64,000 nucleotides of DNA from Corynebacterium frankenforstense DSM 45800 (GCF_001941485.1 NZ_CP009247.1:2046001-2110000), one strand, 5' to 3'; positions 1 through 11,241 are shown, numbered from the stretch's first letter. Numbers and translations are program-made. The notes: generated by a model not told the origin, from the letters alone.

Positions 1-19
1 GGGGGTAAGGTGGCTCCTC

Positions 20-1615
20 GTGACTGATTCGTCGATGAAGAGGGAAGAAAACAAGGCACAGAACCCGGGTGCGCATCTGCCGGCGGTGGCCAAGCACGAC
101 CCGAAGTGGGTCAGCGTGGTGGGCACCTCGCGGCGGTACAACCGCAATCTCATGCTCGTGGTGCTGCTGATCGCGCTGGCGATGTCGCTGATCCAGGTAA
201 GCTCCGTCAACGTGGCGCTCAGCTCGATCGCCACGGCCACGGGGGCGTCCTCCACGGAGCTGCAGTGGATCCTGTCCGGCTACGCGCTGGCCATCGGTGT
301 CGCGCTGGTGCCGTCGGGGCGTCTGGGTGACCTGATCGGGCGTGCGGAGCTGTTCACGGCGGGCATGGTGTTGTTCACGCTGGCCTCCACGGCCTGCGGC
401 CTGGTCAGCCACGCGGGCGTCCTCAACGTGCTGCGCGTGCTGCAGGGGCTGGCCGCGGGCGTGTTCTCCCCGCAGATCACCGGCATCATCCAGCAGTACT
501 TCCGCGGCCAGGCGCGCGCGAAGGCCTTCGCGCTCTTCGGCTTCGTCATCTCGGTCTCCGTGGCGCTCGGCCCGGTGATGGCCGGCGTGCTCATCCAGCT
601 GCTCGGCGGGCAGACCGGCTGGCGCTCGACGTTCCTGATCAACCTGCCGCTGGGTGTCGCCGGCGTGGTCGCGGCCCTGATGTGGCTGCCCTTCGGCGCG
701 GAGCGGCGCCGCCGCGACGCGGGCAAGGGCTCGCACCTGGTGGCCCGGCGCATCGACCTGGACCCGGTGGGCACCGTGCTGCTGGTGCTCACGGTCGTGA
801 TGATCATGCTGCCCTTCGTCACCCGCAACCACCCGATGGTCTGGCTGCTGCTGCCGGCGGCCCTGTTCACCGGCGCCTGCTGGATCCTCTGGGAGCGCCG
901 CTACGCCGCGCGCGGCAAGGACCCGATGGTGGACCTGCGGCTGTTCACGCTGAGCTCCTTCAGCTACTGCAACGCGGTGGCCGCCCTGCAGTTTCTGGGC
1001 ATCACCTCGGTCTTCGCCCTGGTGGCCATCTACCTGCAGCAGGGCCTGGGCCGCTCGGCGCTGCTGGCCGGTGTCATCGGCCTGCCCAACGCGGCGTTCT
1101 CCGCGGTCTCCTCGCTGTGGTCCGGCAGGTACGCCATCAACTACGGCCGCGGCCTGCAGGTCTTCGCCGTGGGCATGATGGCCCTCGGCGTGACGCTGGC
1201 CGCGGGTGCGGCCTTCATGGTCCCGCAGGGCTGGTCGGTGTGGTGGCTGGCCGTCGGTTTCGGCGTGCAGGGCGTCGGCCAGGGCATGATGGCCTCGGTC
1301 AACCAGACCCAGGCGATGCTCGACGTCCCGCCGGCCCAGGGCGGCGTGGCCGGCGGTGTGACCCAGACGGTGCAGCGCATCACCACCGCCATCGGCAACG
1401 CGATGATGACGGGCATCTTCTTCGCGCTGGCCGCCGGCGCGGGCGGCGCCGCGGTGGGCGCGGCCGAGTCCGTGCGCGCCTGGTCCGACGCGATCGCGGT
1501 GGCCTACCTGACCATCGGCGCGATCATGGTGGTCTGCCTGGGCGTGGCCGTGGCCTACTGGCGCACCGGCCGCCGCGGCGGCAGCCACCAGGCCGTCACC
1601 GTCCGGGCGGAGTAG
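20..1615 (+). CDS. MFS drug exporter, DHA2 (EmrB/QacA) type
   Basis: A 531-residue polytopic membrane protein of the major facilitator superfamily. After a hydrophilic N-terminal tail of about 45 residues come roughly 14 hydrophobic segments, the DHA2 count. A motif-A-like loop (GRLGDLIGRAELF) follows segment 2, and a motif-C-like GPVMAG stretch sits near residue 182. The family exports drugs or toxic metabolites by proton antiport, but the substrate cannot be read from sequence. The GTG start at 20 is preceded by TAAGGT at 6-11 with 8 nt between them, so the mRNA is probably leaderless. The window begins just upstream, so other promoter elements are not visible. It converges on the Hsp70-like gene. 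Confidence 0.85.
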   Translation: MTDSSMKREENKAQNPGAHLPAVAKHDPKWVSVVGTSRRYNRNLMLVVLLIALAMSLIQVSSVNVALSSIATATGASSTELQWILSGYALAIGVALVPSGRLGDLIGRAELFTAGMVLFTLASTACGLVSHAGVLNVLRVLQGLAAGVFSPQITGIIQQYFRGQARAKAFALFGFVISVSVALGPVMAGVLIQLLGGQTGWRSTFLINLPLGVAGVVAALMWLPFGAERRRRDAGKGSHLVARRIDLDPVGTVLLVLTVVMIMLPFVTRNHPMVWLLLPAALFTGACWILWERRYAARGKDPMVDLRLFTLSSFSYCNAVAALQFLGITSVFALVAIYLQQGLGRSALLAGVIGLPNAAFSAVSSLWSGRYAINYGRGLQVFAVGMMALGVTLAAGAAFMVPQGWSVWWLAVGFGVQGVGQGMMASVNQTQAMLDVPPAQGGVAGGVTQTVQRITTAIGNAMMTGIFFALAAGAGGAAVGAAESVRAWSDAIAVAYLTIGAIMVVCLGVAVAYWRTGRRGGSHQAVTVRAE

Positions 1616-1641
1616 GCCGCACCGGGGTCCGGGGCCCGGGG

Positions 1642-3162
1642 TCAGCGCCCGACGGTCGCCTCGACCACGCCGTCGACGCCCTCGACGGCGATGCGCACCG
1701 TGGCGATGCCGTCGGGGTCGACGGTCACGGTCTCCTCGACCAGGGGGCCGGGTCCGTCCGCGCGCCGTTCGACGCGCACCCGGGCGAGCTGCGCGGCGTC
1801 GGCACCCGCGAGCGCCGGGTCGAAGGGGACGGTGACCTCGGCCAGGAGGCTCAGGTCCCCGGGGGTGCCGTTTTCGGCGTCGAGGGCGGAGTACTCCACG
1901 TAGCGGAAGACGCCGACGTTGTGCGCGGCGCGGTAGCGGCGGGTCACGCGCACGAAGCCGTCCTCGTCGGCCTCCAGGCCCGGGGCGACCAGCGGGTCGA
2001 AGCTGACCGCGCGGCCGGCGTCGGTCTCGCGGAAGACGCCGATGCCGCGGGCCATGCGGTCGCGCAGGGCGTAGTCGGAGTCCGGGTCGGCGGCGATGGC
2101 CAGGCCCACCGCGGTCGAGGCCGTCGGCAGCGGGGAGCGGTGCACACGCCGGCCGAAGCGCTCGCGCAGCATGCGCGGCACCAGGGGCAGCGCGCTGGCG
2201 CCGCCGACGAGGTAGACGCCGGCGATGTCGGTGTCCGTGAGCGTCTCGTCGGTGCCGACGATCGGGGCGAGCACCTCGAGGGTGCGCTCCACCAGCGGGG
2301 TGGCCCGGGCGTAGAAGTCCTTGACGGGCACCACCGCGACGTCCTCGTCGTCGCCCTCGCCCAGGTCGAGCACGATGCGGCGGGTCTGCGGCTTGATCTG
2401 CTCCTTGGCGGTGCGCGCCTCCTCGAGCAGGCGGGTGCGCACGCGGCGGCCCAGCGCGTCGCCGTCGCGGCCGGCGATCCCGAGGGCGCGATCGAGCAGC
2501 ACCTCGTCGAAGTCGTCGCCGCCGAGGCGGTTGACGCCGAGGGAGTGCTCGACGTGGTGGACGCGGCCGTCGATACGCAGCAGCGTCGCGTCGAAGGTGC
2601 CGCCGCCGAGGTCGTAGACGATCACGGAGCTGCGCCGGCTGTTGAGCGTGGTGCCGTGGCGGTGGGTGTACTCGAACGCGGCGGCCGAGGGCTCGTTGAC
2701 CAGGCCGATGACCTCGGCGCCCGCGCGCGCGAAGGCGTCGATGGTCAGCAGGCGCTGCGCGCTGCCGGCGTGGGCGGGCACACCGAGCATGATCTCGGGC
2801 GCGGCGTCCTCCGGCTCACCGGCGAGTCGCTGGTGGGCGCGCAGCGTGGCGATGACGTCCGCGGCGAAGGCGGCGAGCACCTCGCCGAGCGGGCGGGTGG
2901 TCGAGCCGATGCGCACCGGGGTCTGCCCGGTGGCGTGCTCCCCGCCGAGCAGCCGCTTGAAGGAGCGCGCCTGGGCCGTCGACTCCGAGAAGACGGCCTC
3001 CCAGCCGGTGAGCAGCCCGCCGGCGCCGTCGAGGGCGACCACGGAGGGCAGGTAGTCGTGTGAGTCGCCCGCCGGGTCCACGACGGGGACGACGGGATAG
3101 TTGCCGCGGTCCACGACGGCGGCGACGGTGCGGGTGGTTCCGAAATCGACCCCGAATCTCAT
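1642..3162 (-). CDS. Short Hsp70/DnaK-like ATPase
   Basis: 506 residues of the Hsp70/actin ATPase fold. The phosphate-1 motif is GVDFGTTRT at the N-terminus, VYDLGGGTFDATLL (phosphate 2) lies near residue 185 and a VGGASALP adenosine motif near residue 315. DnaK is about 610-640 residues. This protein has a complete nucleotide-binding domain but only about 130 residues of C-terminal beta-rich sequence and no evident lid, so it is a specialised Hsp70-family protein rather than the general chaperone. No grpE or dnaJ is adjacent. A TAGCCT -10 (3175-3170) ends 7 nt before the ATG, suggesting a leaderless transcript. The client is unknown. Confidence 0.85.
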   Translation of the reverse strand: MRFGVDFGTTRTVAAVVDRGNYPVVPVVDPAGDSHDYLPSVVALDGAGGLLTGWEAVFSESTAQARSFKRLLGGEHATGQTPVRIGSTTRPLGEVLAAFAADVIATLRAHQRLAGEPEDAAPEIMLGVPAHAGSAQRLLTIDAFARAGAEVIGLVNEPSAAAFEYTHRHGTTLNSRRSSVIVYDLGGGTFDATLLRIDGRVHHVEHSLGVNRLGGDDFDEVLLDRALGIAGRDGDALGRRVRTRLLEEARTAKEQIKPQTRRIVLDLGEGDDEDVAVVPVKDFYARATPLVERTLEVLAPIVGTDETLTDTDIAGVYLVGGASALPLVPRMLRERFGRRVHRSPLPTASTAVGLAIAADPDSDYALRDRMARGIGVFRETDAGRAVSFDPLVAPGLEADEDGFVRVTRRYRAAHNVGVFRYVEYSALDAENGTPGDLSLLAEVTVPFDPALAGADAAQLARVRVERRADGPGPLVEETVTVDPDGIATVRIAVEGVDGVVEATVGR

Positions 3163-3237
3163 GGTCCAAAGGCTATCCCGGTTCAGCGGCCGGGACCCGT
3201 CGACGCGCCCCGGGTGCCGGGGCGCAGATACGCCACA

Positions 3238-3262
3238 CCCCCGCGGGACGTGCCTGCGGGGG
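3238..3262 (-). terminator. GC hairpin downstream of mdh
   Basis: Inverted repeat with arms 3238-3247 and 3253-3262 (one G-U pair) and a 5-nt loop, located 60 nt past the mdh stop. There is no U-run on either strand, so termination activity is only inferred from position. Confidence 0.35.
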
Positions 3263-3321
3263 CGGGTGCGGGACCGGCGGTGAGACCGGTCACCGTCTCT
3301 GGAGGCTGTGCCGCGGCCGGC

Positions 3322-4643
<1,322 letters not shown>

Positions 4644-5456
4644 ATGGCATCAGACGCATTCCGCGACACAGACAGCCCCGAGCCGCGTACCGACCAGCCC
4701 GTCGACGGGGAGACCGCCGCCCACGGGGACAACCAGTCCACCGGCCGGGTCATCGAGGTCGCCCTCGAGCGTTTCTCCCGCCTGCCGTTCTCCGAGGCCA
4801 AGCTGGACAGCATCGCGCGCAACGCGGGCATGTCCAAGCGCATGATCCACTACTACTTCGGGGACAAGCGCGGCCTCTACCAGGCGGCGCTGACGGAGGC
4901 CGTGCGCCTGCTGCAGCCCGCCGAGGAGGCGATGCACGTCGACTCCGCCATCCCCGTCGAGGGGGTGAGCACCATCATCGGCGCCCTCCACGAGCAGTTC
5001 CTGGCCCACCCCGAGGCCGTGAAGATGATCCAGATGGAGAACGTCCAGCGCGTGCTGAACCTCTCCGAGCTCTCTCCCCTGGTCGACCACACCCCGGTCC
5101 TGCTCAACCTGGACCGTCTGCTGCTGCTCGGCCAGGACTCGGGTGCCTTCCGCCCCGGCATCTCGGCCTTCGACGTCTACTTCCTCGTCTTCGCGCTGCT
5201 CGCCCGCCGGGCCACCGACCAGGCCACGGCGCTGAACCTCTACGGCGCGGACCTGTCGACGGAGCGCAACATCACCGGCACCCACCGCATGGCGGTCGAC
5301 GTGGTGCTGGCCTTCCTCACCGCGAACATCCCCGACGACGGCCACGAGTCCTACCTCGACGCCTCGGCCTCGCCGGCGGGCGGCGAGCAGGACACGGGCC
5401 CGTCCCCGTCCATCTACGGCGAGGACGACTCCTCCTCGTCGGTCATCTACGGCTGA
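4644..5456 (+). CDS. TetR-family transcriptional regulator
   Basis: 270 residues from the ATG at 4644, chosen because a GGAAGGAAG site lies 12 nt upstream and the longer in-frame extension does not look like protein. After a polar lead of about 35 residues comes a TetR helix-turn-helix (DSIARNAGMSKRMIHYYFGDKRGLYQAAL). The C-terminal domain resembles TetR_C families and ends in an acidic/serine tail (DDSSSSVIYG). Its target is unknown. C. glutamicum also has a TetR gene divergent from mdh, so the pairing looks conserved. It is followed by a strong terminator. Confidence 0.85.
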   Translation: MASDAFRDTDSPEPRTDQPVDGETAAHGDNQSTGRVIEVALERFSRLPFSEAKLDSIARNAGMSKRMIHYYFGDKRGLYQAALTEAVRLLQPAEEAMHVDSAIPVEGVSTIIGALHEQFLAHPEAVKMIQMENVQRVLNLSELSPLVDHTPVLLNLDRLLLLGQDSGAFRPGISAFDVYFLVFALLARRATDQATALNLYGADLSTERNITGTHRMAVDVVLAFLTANIPDDGHESYLDASASPAGGEQDTGPSPSIYGEDDSSSSVIYG

Positions 5457-5504
5457 CGGTCGCACGGGGGTAGCGGCCGGAGAAGACATTTACACATGAA
5501 TGCA

Positions 5505-5543
5505 TGAGACGGCCGTCGCGGGTGCGACGGCCGTCTCATTCTT
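5505..5543 (+). terminator. Rho-independent terminator
   Basis: Perfect 15-bp stem (5505-5519 with 5524-5538) and a GGGT loop, followed by TTCTTT. It ends the TetR transcript. It also separates that transcript from convergent clpX, whose stop is at 5570. Confidence 0.85.
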
Positions 5544-5569
5544 TCGGGGGCCTGTAGAGCGGATTTTCG

Positions 5570-6859
5570 CTAGGCGGAGCGCTCCTCGGCGGTGGTCTCG
5601 ACCTCGAGGCCGACCTCGCCGCGCACCATCTCGGCGGTGACGGTCACCCGCCCGGTGTCGGTGCGGTCCGGGATCTCGAACATCACCGGGACCAGCAGCT
5701 CCTCCATGATCGCGCGCAGGCCGCGGGCGCCGGTGCCGCGCTCGAGGGCCTTGTCCGCGATCGCCCCGAGGGCCTCGTCGGTGAACTCGAGCTCGACGTC
5801 GTCCATCGCCAGCAGGCGCTGGTACTGCTTGACCAGTGCGTTCTTCGGGCGGGTGAGCACGGCGACCAGCGACTCGCGGTCGAGGTTGCGCACGGTGGCC
5901 ACGACGGGCAGGCGGCCGATGAACTCGGGGATCAGGCCGAACTTGACCAGGTCCTCGGGCCGGACCTCGGCGAAGATGTCCTTGGACTCGCGCTCGGAGG
6001 CGGTCTCGATCTCGGCGCCGAAGCCGAGCCCCTTCTTGCCCACGCGGTCCTGGATCACCTTGTCCAGGCCGGCGAAGGCGCCGGCCACGATGAACAGGAT
6101 GTTCGAGGTGTCCAGCTGGATGAACTCCTGGTTGGGGTGCTTGCGCCCGCCCTGCGGCGGGATGGAGGCGACCGTGCCCTCGAGGATCTTCAGCAGCGCC
6201 TGCTGCACGCCCTCGCCGGAGACGTCGCGGGTGATCGACGGGTTCTCCGACTTCCGCGAGATCTTGTCGACCTCGTCGATGTAGATGATGCCGCGCTGGG
6301 CGCGCTGGACGTCGAAGTCCGAGGCCTGCAGCAGCTTGAGCAGGATGTTCTCCACATCCTCGCCGACGTAGCCGGCTTCGGTGAGGCTGGTCGCGTCGGC
6401 GATGGCGAACGGGACGTCGAGAAGCCGGGCCAGGGTCTGCGCCAGGTAGGTCTTGCCGGAGCCGGTGGGCCCGAGCATGAGGATGTTGGACTTGGCGATC
6501 TCGACGTCGTCGTCATCGTCGCGCAGGGAGCGCCCGGCCTTGGCGGCCTTGTCGGCCTCGCGGATGCGCTTGTAGTGGTTGTAGACGGCCACCGCCAGGG
6601 TGCGCTTGGCCTCGTCCTGGCCGATGACGTACTCGTCGAGGAACTTCGCGATCTCGCTGGGACGGGGCAGGCGCGGGGTCTTCTCCTCGTCGGCCGCGGC
6701 CTCAGCGCCGATCTCCTCCTCGATGATCTCGTTGCACAGCTCGATGCACTCGTCGCAGATGTACACACCACCGCCGGCGATGAGCTTGCGCACCTGCTTC
6801 TGAGTCTTGCCGCAGAAGGAGCACTTGAGCAGGTCGGCGCTTTCTTGCATGCGTGCCAT
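5570..6859 (-). CDS. clpX: ATP-dependent Clp protease ATP-binding subunit ClpX
   Basis: 429 residues, normal for ClpX. The N-terminal zinc-binding domain (CSFCGKTQ...CDECIELC) recognises adaptors and substrates. The AAA+ core has Walker A GPTGSGKT near residue 130, the pore loop GYVGED, Walker [11 protein letters not shown], and an arginine-sensor region EFIGRLPV. It unfolds substrates and feeds them to the ClpP1P2 peptidase encoded at 31.0-32.3 kb, some 24 kb away. The start at 6859 (MARMQES) could instead be the internal ATG at 6850. Neither has a strong Shine-Dalgarno. Confidence 0.97.
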   Translation of the reverse strand: MARMQESADLLKCSFCGKTQKQVRKLIAGGGVYICDECIELCNEIIEEEIGAEAAADEEKTPRLPRPSEIAKFLDEYVIGQDEAKRTLAVAVYNHYKRIREADKAAKAGRSLRDDDDDVEIAKSNILMLGPTGSGKTYLAQTLARLLDVPFAIADATSLTEAGYVGEDVENILLKLLQASDFDVQRAQRGIIYIDEVDKISRKSENPSITRDVSGEGVQQALLKILEGTVASIPPQGGRKHPNQEFIQLDTSNILFIVAGAFAGLDKVIQDRVGKKGLGFGAEIETASERESKDIFAEVRPEDLVKFGLIPEFIGRLPVVATVRNLDRESLVAVLTRPKNALVKQYQRLLAMDDVELEFTDEALGAIADKALERGTGARGLRAIMEELLVPVMFEIPDRTDTGRVTVTAEMVRGEVGLEVETTAEERSA

Positions 6860-7074
6860 AAGCCGGTCTACGTCTCACTTCGTGTCGAGGAAAGGGGTCA
6901 TCCGCGGCGCGGGGACACCGCCCCCACGCCGCGACTTCACCCCCACCTTAGCGGCACTCGCCCACGGGCCTCGAACGCGCAGCGCGTGGCGGTCCGGCGA
7001 GTCTCCCTGGCCCTGCTAACCGGGGTGAAGCGTCCCGTCCGGGACCGTGTTCGGAGTCGCATTCCGAGGCGGAC
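6860..7074. other. clpX upstream region
   Basis: High-GC, non-coding by inspection. TAAGGT on the minus strand (6950-6945) could be a clpX -10 element. With the remnant at 7075-7176 and the araA terminator it forms a gap of 385 bp between clpX and araA. No heat-shock operator was recognised. Confidence 0.35.
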
Positions 7075-7176
7075 TCAGGAGAGATCCTCGGCGACCTCGA
7101 AAGAGGCCTCGGTGAGCCCACGATCGTCGGCGACGGCCACGCCGTCAGCGCACTCGATCAGGATGAGCGATGTGCG
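7075..7176 (-). pseudogene. 3' remnant resembling CoA-transferase subunit B (pcaJ-like)
   Basis: An open frame of 33 codons plus TGA has the strong G/C third-position bias of the chromosomal genes here, unlike the adjacent arabinose genes. No start or upstream coding sequence survives, since the frame runs into the araA terminator. The encoded tail (SLILIECADGVAVADD, then LTEASFEV) can be laid against the C-terminus of 3-oxoadipate CoA-transferase subunit B (pattern GL-x-VVE-x-x-DG-x-S, then LTG). In C. glutamicum the pca genes lie next to clpX, which would fit. The frame and bias are seen; the identity is inferred and uncertain. Confidence 0.4.
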
Positions 7177-7177
7177 T

Positions 7178-7218
7178 AGAAGAAACCGCCCACCGGCCGA
7201 AACGACCGATGGGCGGTT
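7178..7218 (-). terminator. Terminator of the araBDA operon
   Basis: Arms 7184-7196 and 7206-7218 form a 13-bp stem with one G-U pair. Read on the minus strand it is followed by TTTCTTCT. It lies 27 nt after the araA stop codon. Confidence 0.75.
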
Positions 7219-7244
7219 CCTTCGCATCAGCAGCCAGAATTGAG

Positions 7245-8753
7245 TCAGAAGCCCTGAGCAATGCGGTGGTACACCGCGTTCCAGCGCAGCGATTCCTCGA
7301 ATCCACCGACAGTGGTGTCCTCGTCTATGACGGCGAGTTCGACCCCTGCCATTCGAGCGAAGTCCTCCCAAGTCCGAAGATCAATAGCAGTCGACAGCAC
7401 CGTGTGGTGGGCCGCGCCGGCAGTAAGCCAGCAGGTTGCCGACGTCTGAAGGTCCGGGTGCGGTTCCCACACCGCGCGCGCCACCGGAAGATTAGGCAGG
7501 GGCTCATCGGGCTCGACGACATCGACCGTGTTTGCGATCAGACGGAAACGGTCGCGCAGGTCTGACCAAGCGACCACGACGCCAGGGCCCGGATCGGTGT
7601 CGAATACCAGCCGAACAGGATCATGCCGATTACCGATGCCCAGCTCATGAATCTCCATTCGCGGCTTCTTCTCGGTCAAAGACGGGCAAACCTCGAGCAT
7701 GTGTGCCCCAAGGATCTTCTCTTCTCCCGGGACCATGTTGTAGCAATAGTCTTCCATGAGACTGGCTCCTCCGGGAAGGCCGTAGCCCATAACTTTCGCG
7801 ATTCGGATCAGGAGACCCGTCTTCCAGTCGCCCTCTGCGCCGAAGCCGTAGCCGTCCGCCATGAGACGCTGCACGGCAAGCCCGGGGAGCTGTTGGAGCG
7901 CGCCGAGATCCTCGAAGGTGTCCGTGAACGCATGAGCCCCAGCGTCCTCAAGGAACCCACGGAGCGCAACCTCCTGTTTCGCTGCGTAACGCAGAGAATC
8001 GTGCTTCTCACCGCCAGGCTTCAACTCGTCAGCGACGTCGTAGGCGTCGAGGTACTCGTCAATCAGGGCGTCGACGGTAGTCTCATCGACGTCTGCTACG
8101 GCAGCGACAAGGTCATTGACTCCCCAGGTGTTGACCGATGTACCGAAAACGATTTCCGCCTCCGTCTTGTCGCCCTCAGTGACCGCTACGTTGCGCATGT
8201 TGTCACCGAAGCGCACCATTCGAAGGTGTTGCGCTTCATTCCACCCCGCTGCCGCACGAGCCCACGTGGCGATTCGTTTGGTGACGCGCTTCTCTGTGCT
8301 GTGTCCGACCATCGTGACGCGGGGGATACCCATGCGAGTAAGAATGTAGCCAAACTCACGATCACCGTGAGCCGCCTGGTTGAGGTTCATGAAGTCCATG
8401 TCGATGGTCGCCCACGGCAACTGCGCATCGTCCTGAGTGTTCAAATGCAGAAGGGGCTTCCTCAGGGCATCGAGACCGCGGATCCACATCTTCGCCGGCG
8501 AAAACGTGTGCATCCAGGCAATAACGCCGATGACGTTATCGTCGCTGCCAGCGTCAATGATTCGTTCCAGAATTGCATCCGAGTCCGTGAGAGTTGGCTT
8601 CCAAACGATCTTGACGGGAATGTCACCCGAAGCGTTTAGGTTCTCCACGACGCCCTTGGACTGCTCAGCGACTTGGCGGAGAGTTTCCTCTCCGTAGAGA
8701 TGCTGCGATCCGGTAAGGAACCAGATCTCCTTACCTTCGAACGGGTTAATCAT
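7245..8753 (-). CDS. araA: L-arabinose isomerase
   Basis: 502 residues. Converts L-arabinose to L-ribulose. The family signature GAEGDWKT (catalytic Glu near residue 305) and LMEDYCY (second Glu) are present. The metal-ligand His residues are in GAHMLE and GAAHHT. Length matches E. coli AraA. I place the start at 8753 (MINPFEG) because GAAAGGA at 8762-8768 is 8 nt away. The upstream ATG at 8762 would directly abut that site. It is the last gene of araB-araD-araA. Codon use is less GC-rich than in flanking genes, in line with acquisition of the whole cluster. Confidence 0.95.
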   Translation of the reverse strand: MINPFEGKEIWFLTGSQHLYGEETLRQVAEQSKGVVENLNASGDIPVKIVWKPTLTDSDAILERIIDAGSDDNVIGVIAWMHTFSPAKMWIRGLDALRKPLLHLNTQDDAQLPWATIDMDFMNLNQAAHGDREFGYILTRMGIPRVTMVGHSTEKRVTKRIATWARAAAGWNEAQHLRMVRFGDNMRNVAVTEGDKTEAEIVFGTSVNTWGVNDLVAAVADVDETTVDALIDEYLDAYDVADELKPGGEKHDSLRYAAKQEVALRGFLEDAGAHAFTDTFEDLGALQQLPGLAVQRLMADGYGFGAEGDWKTGLLIRIAKVMGYGLPGGASLMEDYCYNMVPGEEKILGAHMLEVCPSLTEKKPRMEIHELGIGNRHDPVRLVFDTDPGPGVVVAWSDLRDRFRLIANTVDVVEPDEPLPNLPVARAVWEPHPDLQTSATCWLTAGAAHHTVLSTAIDLRTWEDFARMAGVELAVIDEDTTVGGFEESLRWNAVYHRIAQGF

Positions 8754-8806
8754 TTTACTCATCCTTTCTAGAGTGAGTGCTTCGCAGATTGAAGATTCCA
8801 GCTTGG

Positions 8807-9517
8807 TTACTGCCCGTAAACGTTCTGGTACCGGTTGTACAGATGGTCGATTTTCTCCTGAGGAATCGGCTGCTCTTCGCCCAATTCGCGGGCCAGATGC
8901 ATCGCCCGGGCAACTTCCTCAACCATGACAGCCGCTTTCACGGCGCTACGCCCAGTTCTACCGACGGTGAATGGACCATGGTTTTTCATCAAAACTGCGG
9001 GCGAACGTGAGTCGCGAAGTGTCTCGACTATGCCTCGCCCGATGGAATCGTCTCCGATCACTGCGAATGGACCGACAGGAACAGGACCTCCGAATTCATC
9101 AGCCATCATCGTCAGTCCACAGGGGATTTCTTCGCCTCGTGCCGCCCAGGCACACGCGTAACTTGAGTGAGTGTGAACCACACCACCTATCTCCGGCATG
9201 TGTTCGTAGACGTAGGCATGAGCGGCTGTGTCAGAGCTGGGCTTTCGGGTGCCGTCAACCAGGTTTCCCTTGATATCGCAGACGACCATCGCCTCAGGGC
9301 TCAGCTCGTCATAACTGACTCCGGAGGGCTTGATTACGAAGAGATCCGCAGCTGAAGGATCCCCATCCGGGTCCACCACCACACGCTCGGAAACATTGCC
9401 TGCAGTCCACACGACGAGCCCCCAACGGGGAAGCTCCGCATGCAGCTCTGACACGCGCCGTCGCGTTAGCTCGACAGACTGGCGAACATGGGCTGGATAC
9501 TCGTTAAGAGTCTTCAT
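8807..9517 (-). CDS. araD: L-ribulose-5-phosphate 4-epimerase
   Basis: 236 residues of the class II aldolase/epimerase family. Converts L-ribulose-5-phosphate to D-xylulose-5-phosphate, the entry to the pentose phosphate pathway. Seen are the phosphate loop TAGNVSER, the zinc motif HTHSSYA, the KNHGPFTVG segment with the third metal His, and the DHLYNRYQ C-terminal region. The ATG at 9517 is preceded by AAGGAGAAAGG, so longer in-frame extensions are rejected. It lies 53 nt upstream of araA and 29 nt downstream of araB. Confidence 0.95.
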   Translation of the reverse strand: MKTLNEYPAHVRQSVELTRRRVSELHAELPRWGLVVWTAGNVSERVVVDPDGDPSAADLFVIKPSGVSYDELSPEAMVVCDIKGNLVDGTRKPSSDTAAHAYVYEHMPEIGGVVHTHSSYACAWAARGEEIPCGLTMMADEFGGPVPVGPFAVIGDDSIGRGIVETLRDSRSPAVLMKNHGPFTVGRTGRSAVKAAVMVEEVARAMHLARELGEEQPIPQEKIDHLYNRYQNVYGQ

Positions 9518-9546
9518 TTCCCTTTCTCCTTGAACCGGTTTTCTGG

Positions 9547-11142
9547 TTACTTGACCGGAATGGCGGTCACCGCAGCACGCTGCAGCTCGAGGCCTTCGCG
9601 ATAGCACTTAAGGAAACGGTCGAAGCCGTCGGCATCGACCTGGCGGGGCTCTGAGATCTCCGGGTCGACAGAGACAAAAATTTCGTTCTCGAGAAACTCC
9701 GGGAGATCACGCCCGTTTTCTTCGTCCAGATAGCAGGCCAATAGTGCGATTCCCCACGCTCCACCTTCGGCTGCCGATTCCGCTACACCTACGGGCGTAT
9801 GGAGGGCGGCGGAGAGCAGGCGCTGCCCCACGCCCTTCGTCCGGAACAAACCACCGTGGGCGTAAAGAACGTCGATGTCGACACCGTCGGCCCTCAGAAT
9901 TTCCATACCTAGCTCGAGCGTGGCGAACGCCGCATAGATCTGAGCTCGAAGGAAATTTGCCACCGTCAGGTCTGCGTCCGGGCCACGAACCACCAGAGGC
10001 CGCCCTTCCGTCAACTTGGTAATCGGCTCGCCGGACAGATAGTTGAATGCGATGATTCCGCCAGCATCCTCATCACCGGTCAGCGCCTCCGTGAGAAGAA
10101 CGCGGTAGACGTCATCCATGTCAATGATCTGGTTCTTGCCAAAGGCAACGGCCACCTGGGCAAAGAGATCCATCCAGGCGGACAGCTCGTTTGTTCCGTT
10201 ATTGCAATGAACCATTGCAACGGGCGCGCCAGCAGGAGTAGCCACCGGATCAATTTCCGGGTGTACTGCCGCAATTCTCTCATTCAGGACGACCATTGCG
10301 AAGATGCTTGTCCCCACAGATACGTTGCCGGTACGCGGTCTAACTGCATTAGTCGCGACCATACCCGTTCCCGCGTCCCCCTCCGGAGGACAGAAACGAA
10401 TTCCCGGAACCAGGTCACCTGCCGGATCTAGCAGGCGTGCCCCTTTAACAGTTAGTTCACCCGCGACTTCTCCTGCCACGAGCACAGAAGGAAGAAGCTT
10501 CTTAATGGGTTGGACACTCGCATGCTCCGCGGCCACTCTGTCAAAGGCATTTGCCATTTCCGGGTCATAGTCATTGACTGCAGAATCGATGGGGAACATA
10601 CCGACAGCGTCACCGACACCGAGAACTTTCTCACCGGTGAGCTGCCAGTGCACGTAGCCGGCCAGCGTCGTCAGGAAAACGACGTCTCCGACATGATCTT
10701 CTCCATCCAGAATCGCCTGGTAGAAGTGCGCGATCGACCACCGCAGGGGGACGTTTTGGTCGAATAGCTCGGTGAGTTGCGCTGCAGCCTCGCCCGTGTA
10801 GGTATCCCTCCACGTGCGGAACGGCACCAAGAGCTCGTCACGAGAATCAAACGGCAGATATCCGTGCATCATCGCGGACACCCCCATCGCCGAGAACTCT
10901 TTGGGACGCTGTCCCGTCTTCGCACAGTATTTATCCGCCAGGTCTGCATATGCCGTACGAAGACCATCCCAGACCTCCTCCAACGAGTAGGTCCAGTGAC
11001 CATCGACGAAGTCGTTCTCCCATTCAGAACTTCCCGCCGCAACGGTCGTACCGTCGGCCTGGATAGCGCAGGCCTTGATCCTTGTCGATCCGAGCTCGAT
11101 GCCCAGATATAGGGGGCCGGGAGGGGAAGCTGACGCGTTCAT
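9547..11142 (-). CDS. araB: L-ribulokinase, FGGY family
   Basis: 531 residues. Phosphorylates L-ribulose with ATP. The N-terminal FGGY ATPase motif is LGIELGSTRIKACAI, and the C-terminal domain carries AEGGAWGIALLACYL, a typical FGGY adenine-site region. The context between araD and a divergent galM-araR operon fixes the sugar as ribulose. Start at 11142 (MNASAS) is chosen because GAAAGGG precedes it and the upstream extension contains the promoter/operator. First gene of araBDA. Confidence 0.92.
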   Translation of the reverse strand: MNASASPPGPLYLGIELGSTRIKACAIQADGTTVAAGSSEWENDFVDGHWTYSLEEVWDGLRTAYADLADKYCAKTGQRPKEFSAMGVSAMMHGYLPFDSRDELLVPFRTWRDTYTGEAAAQLTELFDQNVPLRWSIAHFYQAILDGEDHVGDVVFLTTLAGYVHWQLTGEKVLGVGDAVGMFPIDSAVNDYDPEMANAFDRVAAEHASVQPIKKLLPSVLVAGEVAGELTVKGARLLDPAGDLVPGIRFCPPEGDAGTGMVATNAVRPRTGNVSVGTSIFAMVVLNERIAAVHPEIDPVATPAGAPVAMVHCNNGTNELSAWMDLFAQVAVAFGKNQIIDMDDVYRVLLTEALTGDEDAGGIIAFNYLSGEPITKLTEGRPLVVRGPDADLTVANFLRAQIYAAFATLELGMEILRADGVDIDVLYAHGGLFRTKGVGQRLLSAALHTPVGVAESAAEGGAWGIALLACYLDEENGRDLPEFLENEIFVSVDPEISEPRQVDADGFDRFLKCYREGLELQRAAVTAIPVK

Positions 11143-11162
11143 AACCTCAACCCTTTCGTGAT

Positions 11163-11176
11163 TGTTATCGCTAACA
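11163..11176. promoter_or_regulatory. AraR-type operator, araB side
   Basis: TGTTATCGCTAACA has LacI-family dyad symmetry (TGTTA/TAACA). It lies 20 nt upstream of the araB start. A minus-strand TTGACG (11221-11216) followed by a weak TAGATC could be the araB promoter, which would place this operator just downstream of the transcription start. Confidence 0.65.
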
Positions 11177-11241
11177 TCGAGTACCAACTACAGATCTACC
11201 TATGAACAGCACAGACGTCAAGCATGGCACAGATAATCACC

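Noticed and set aside
682..3063. A 793-codon open frame on the plus strand spanning the MFS and Hsp70 genes
   Set aside because: High-GC shadow frame: no recognisable domains, Arg/Gly/Ala-rich sequence, and it overlaps two well-supported genes.
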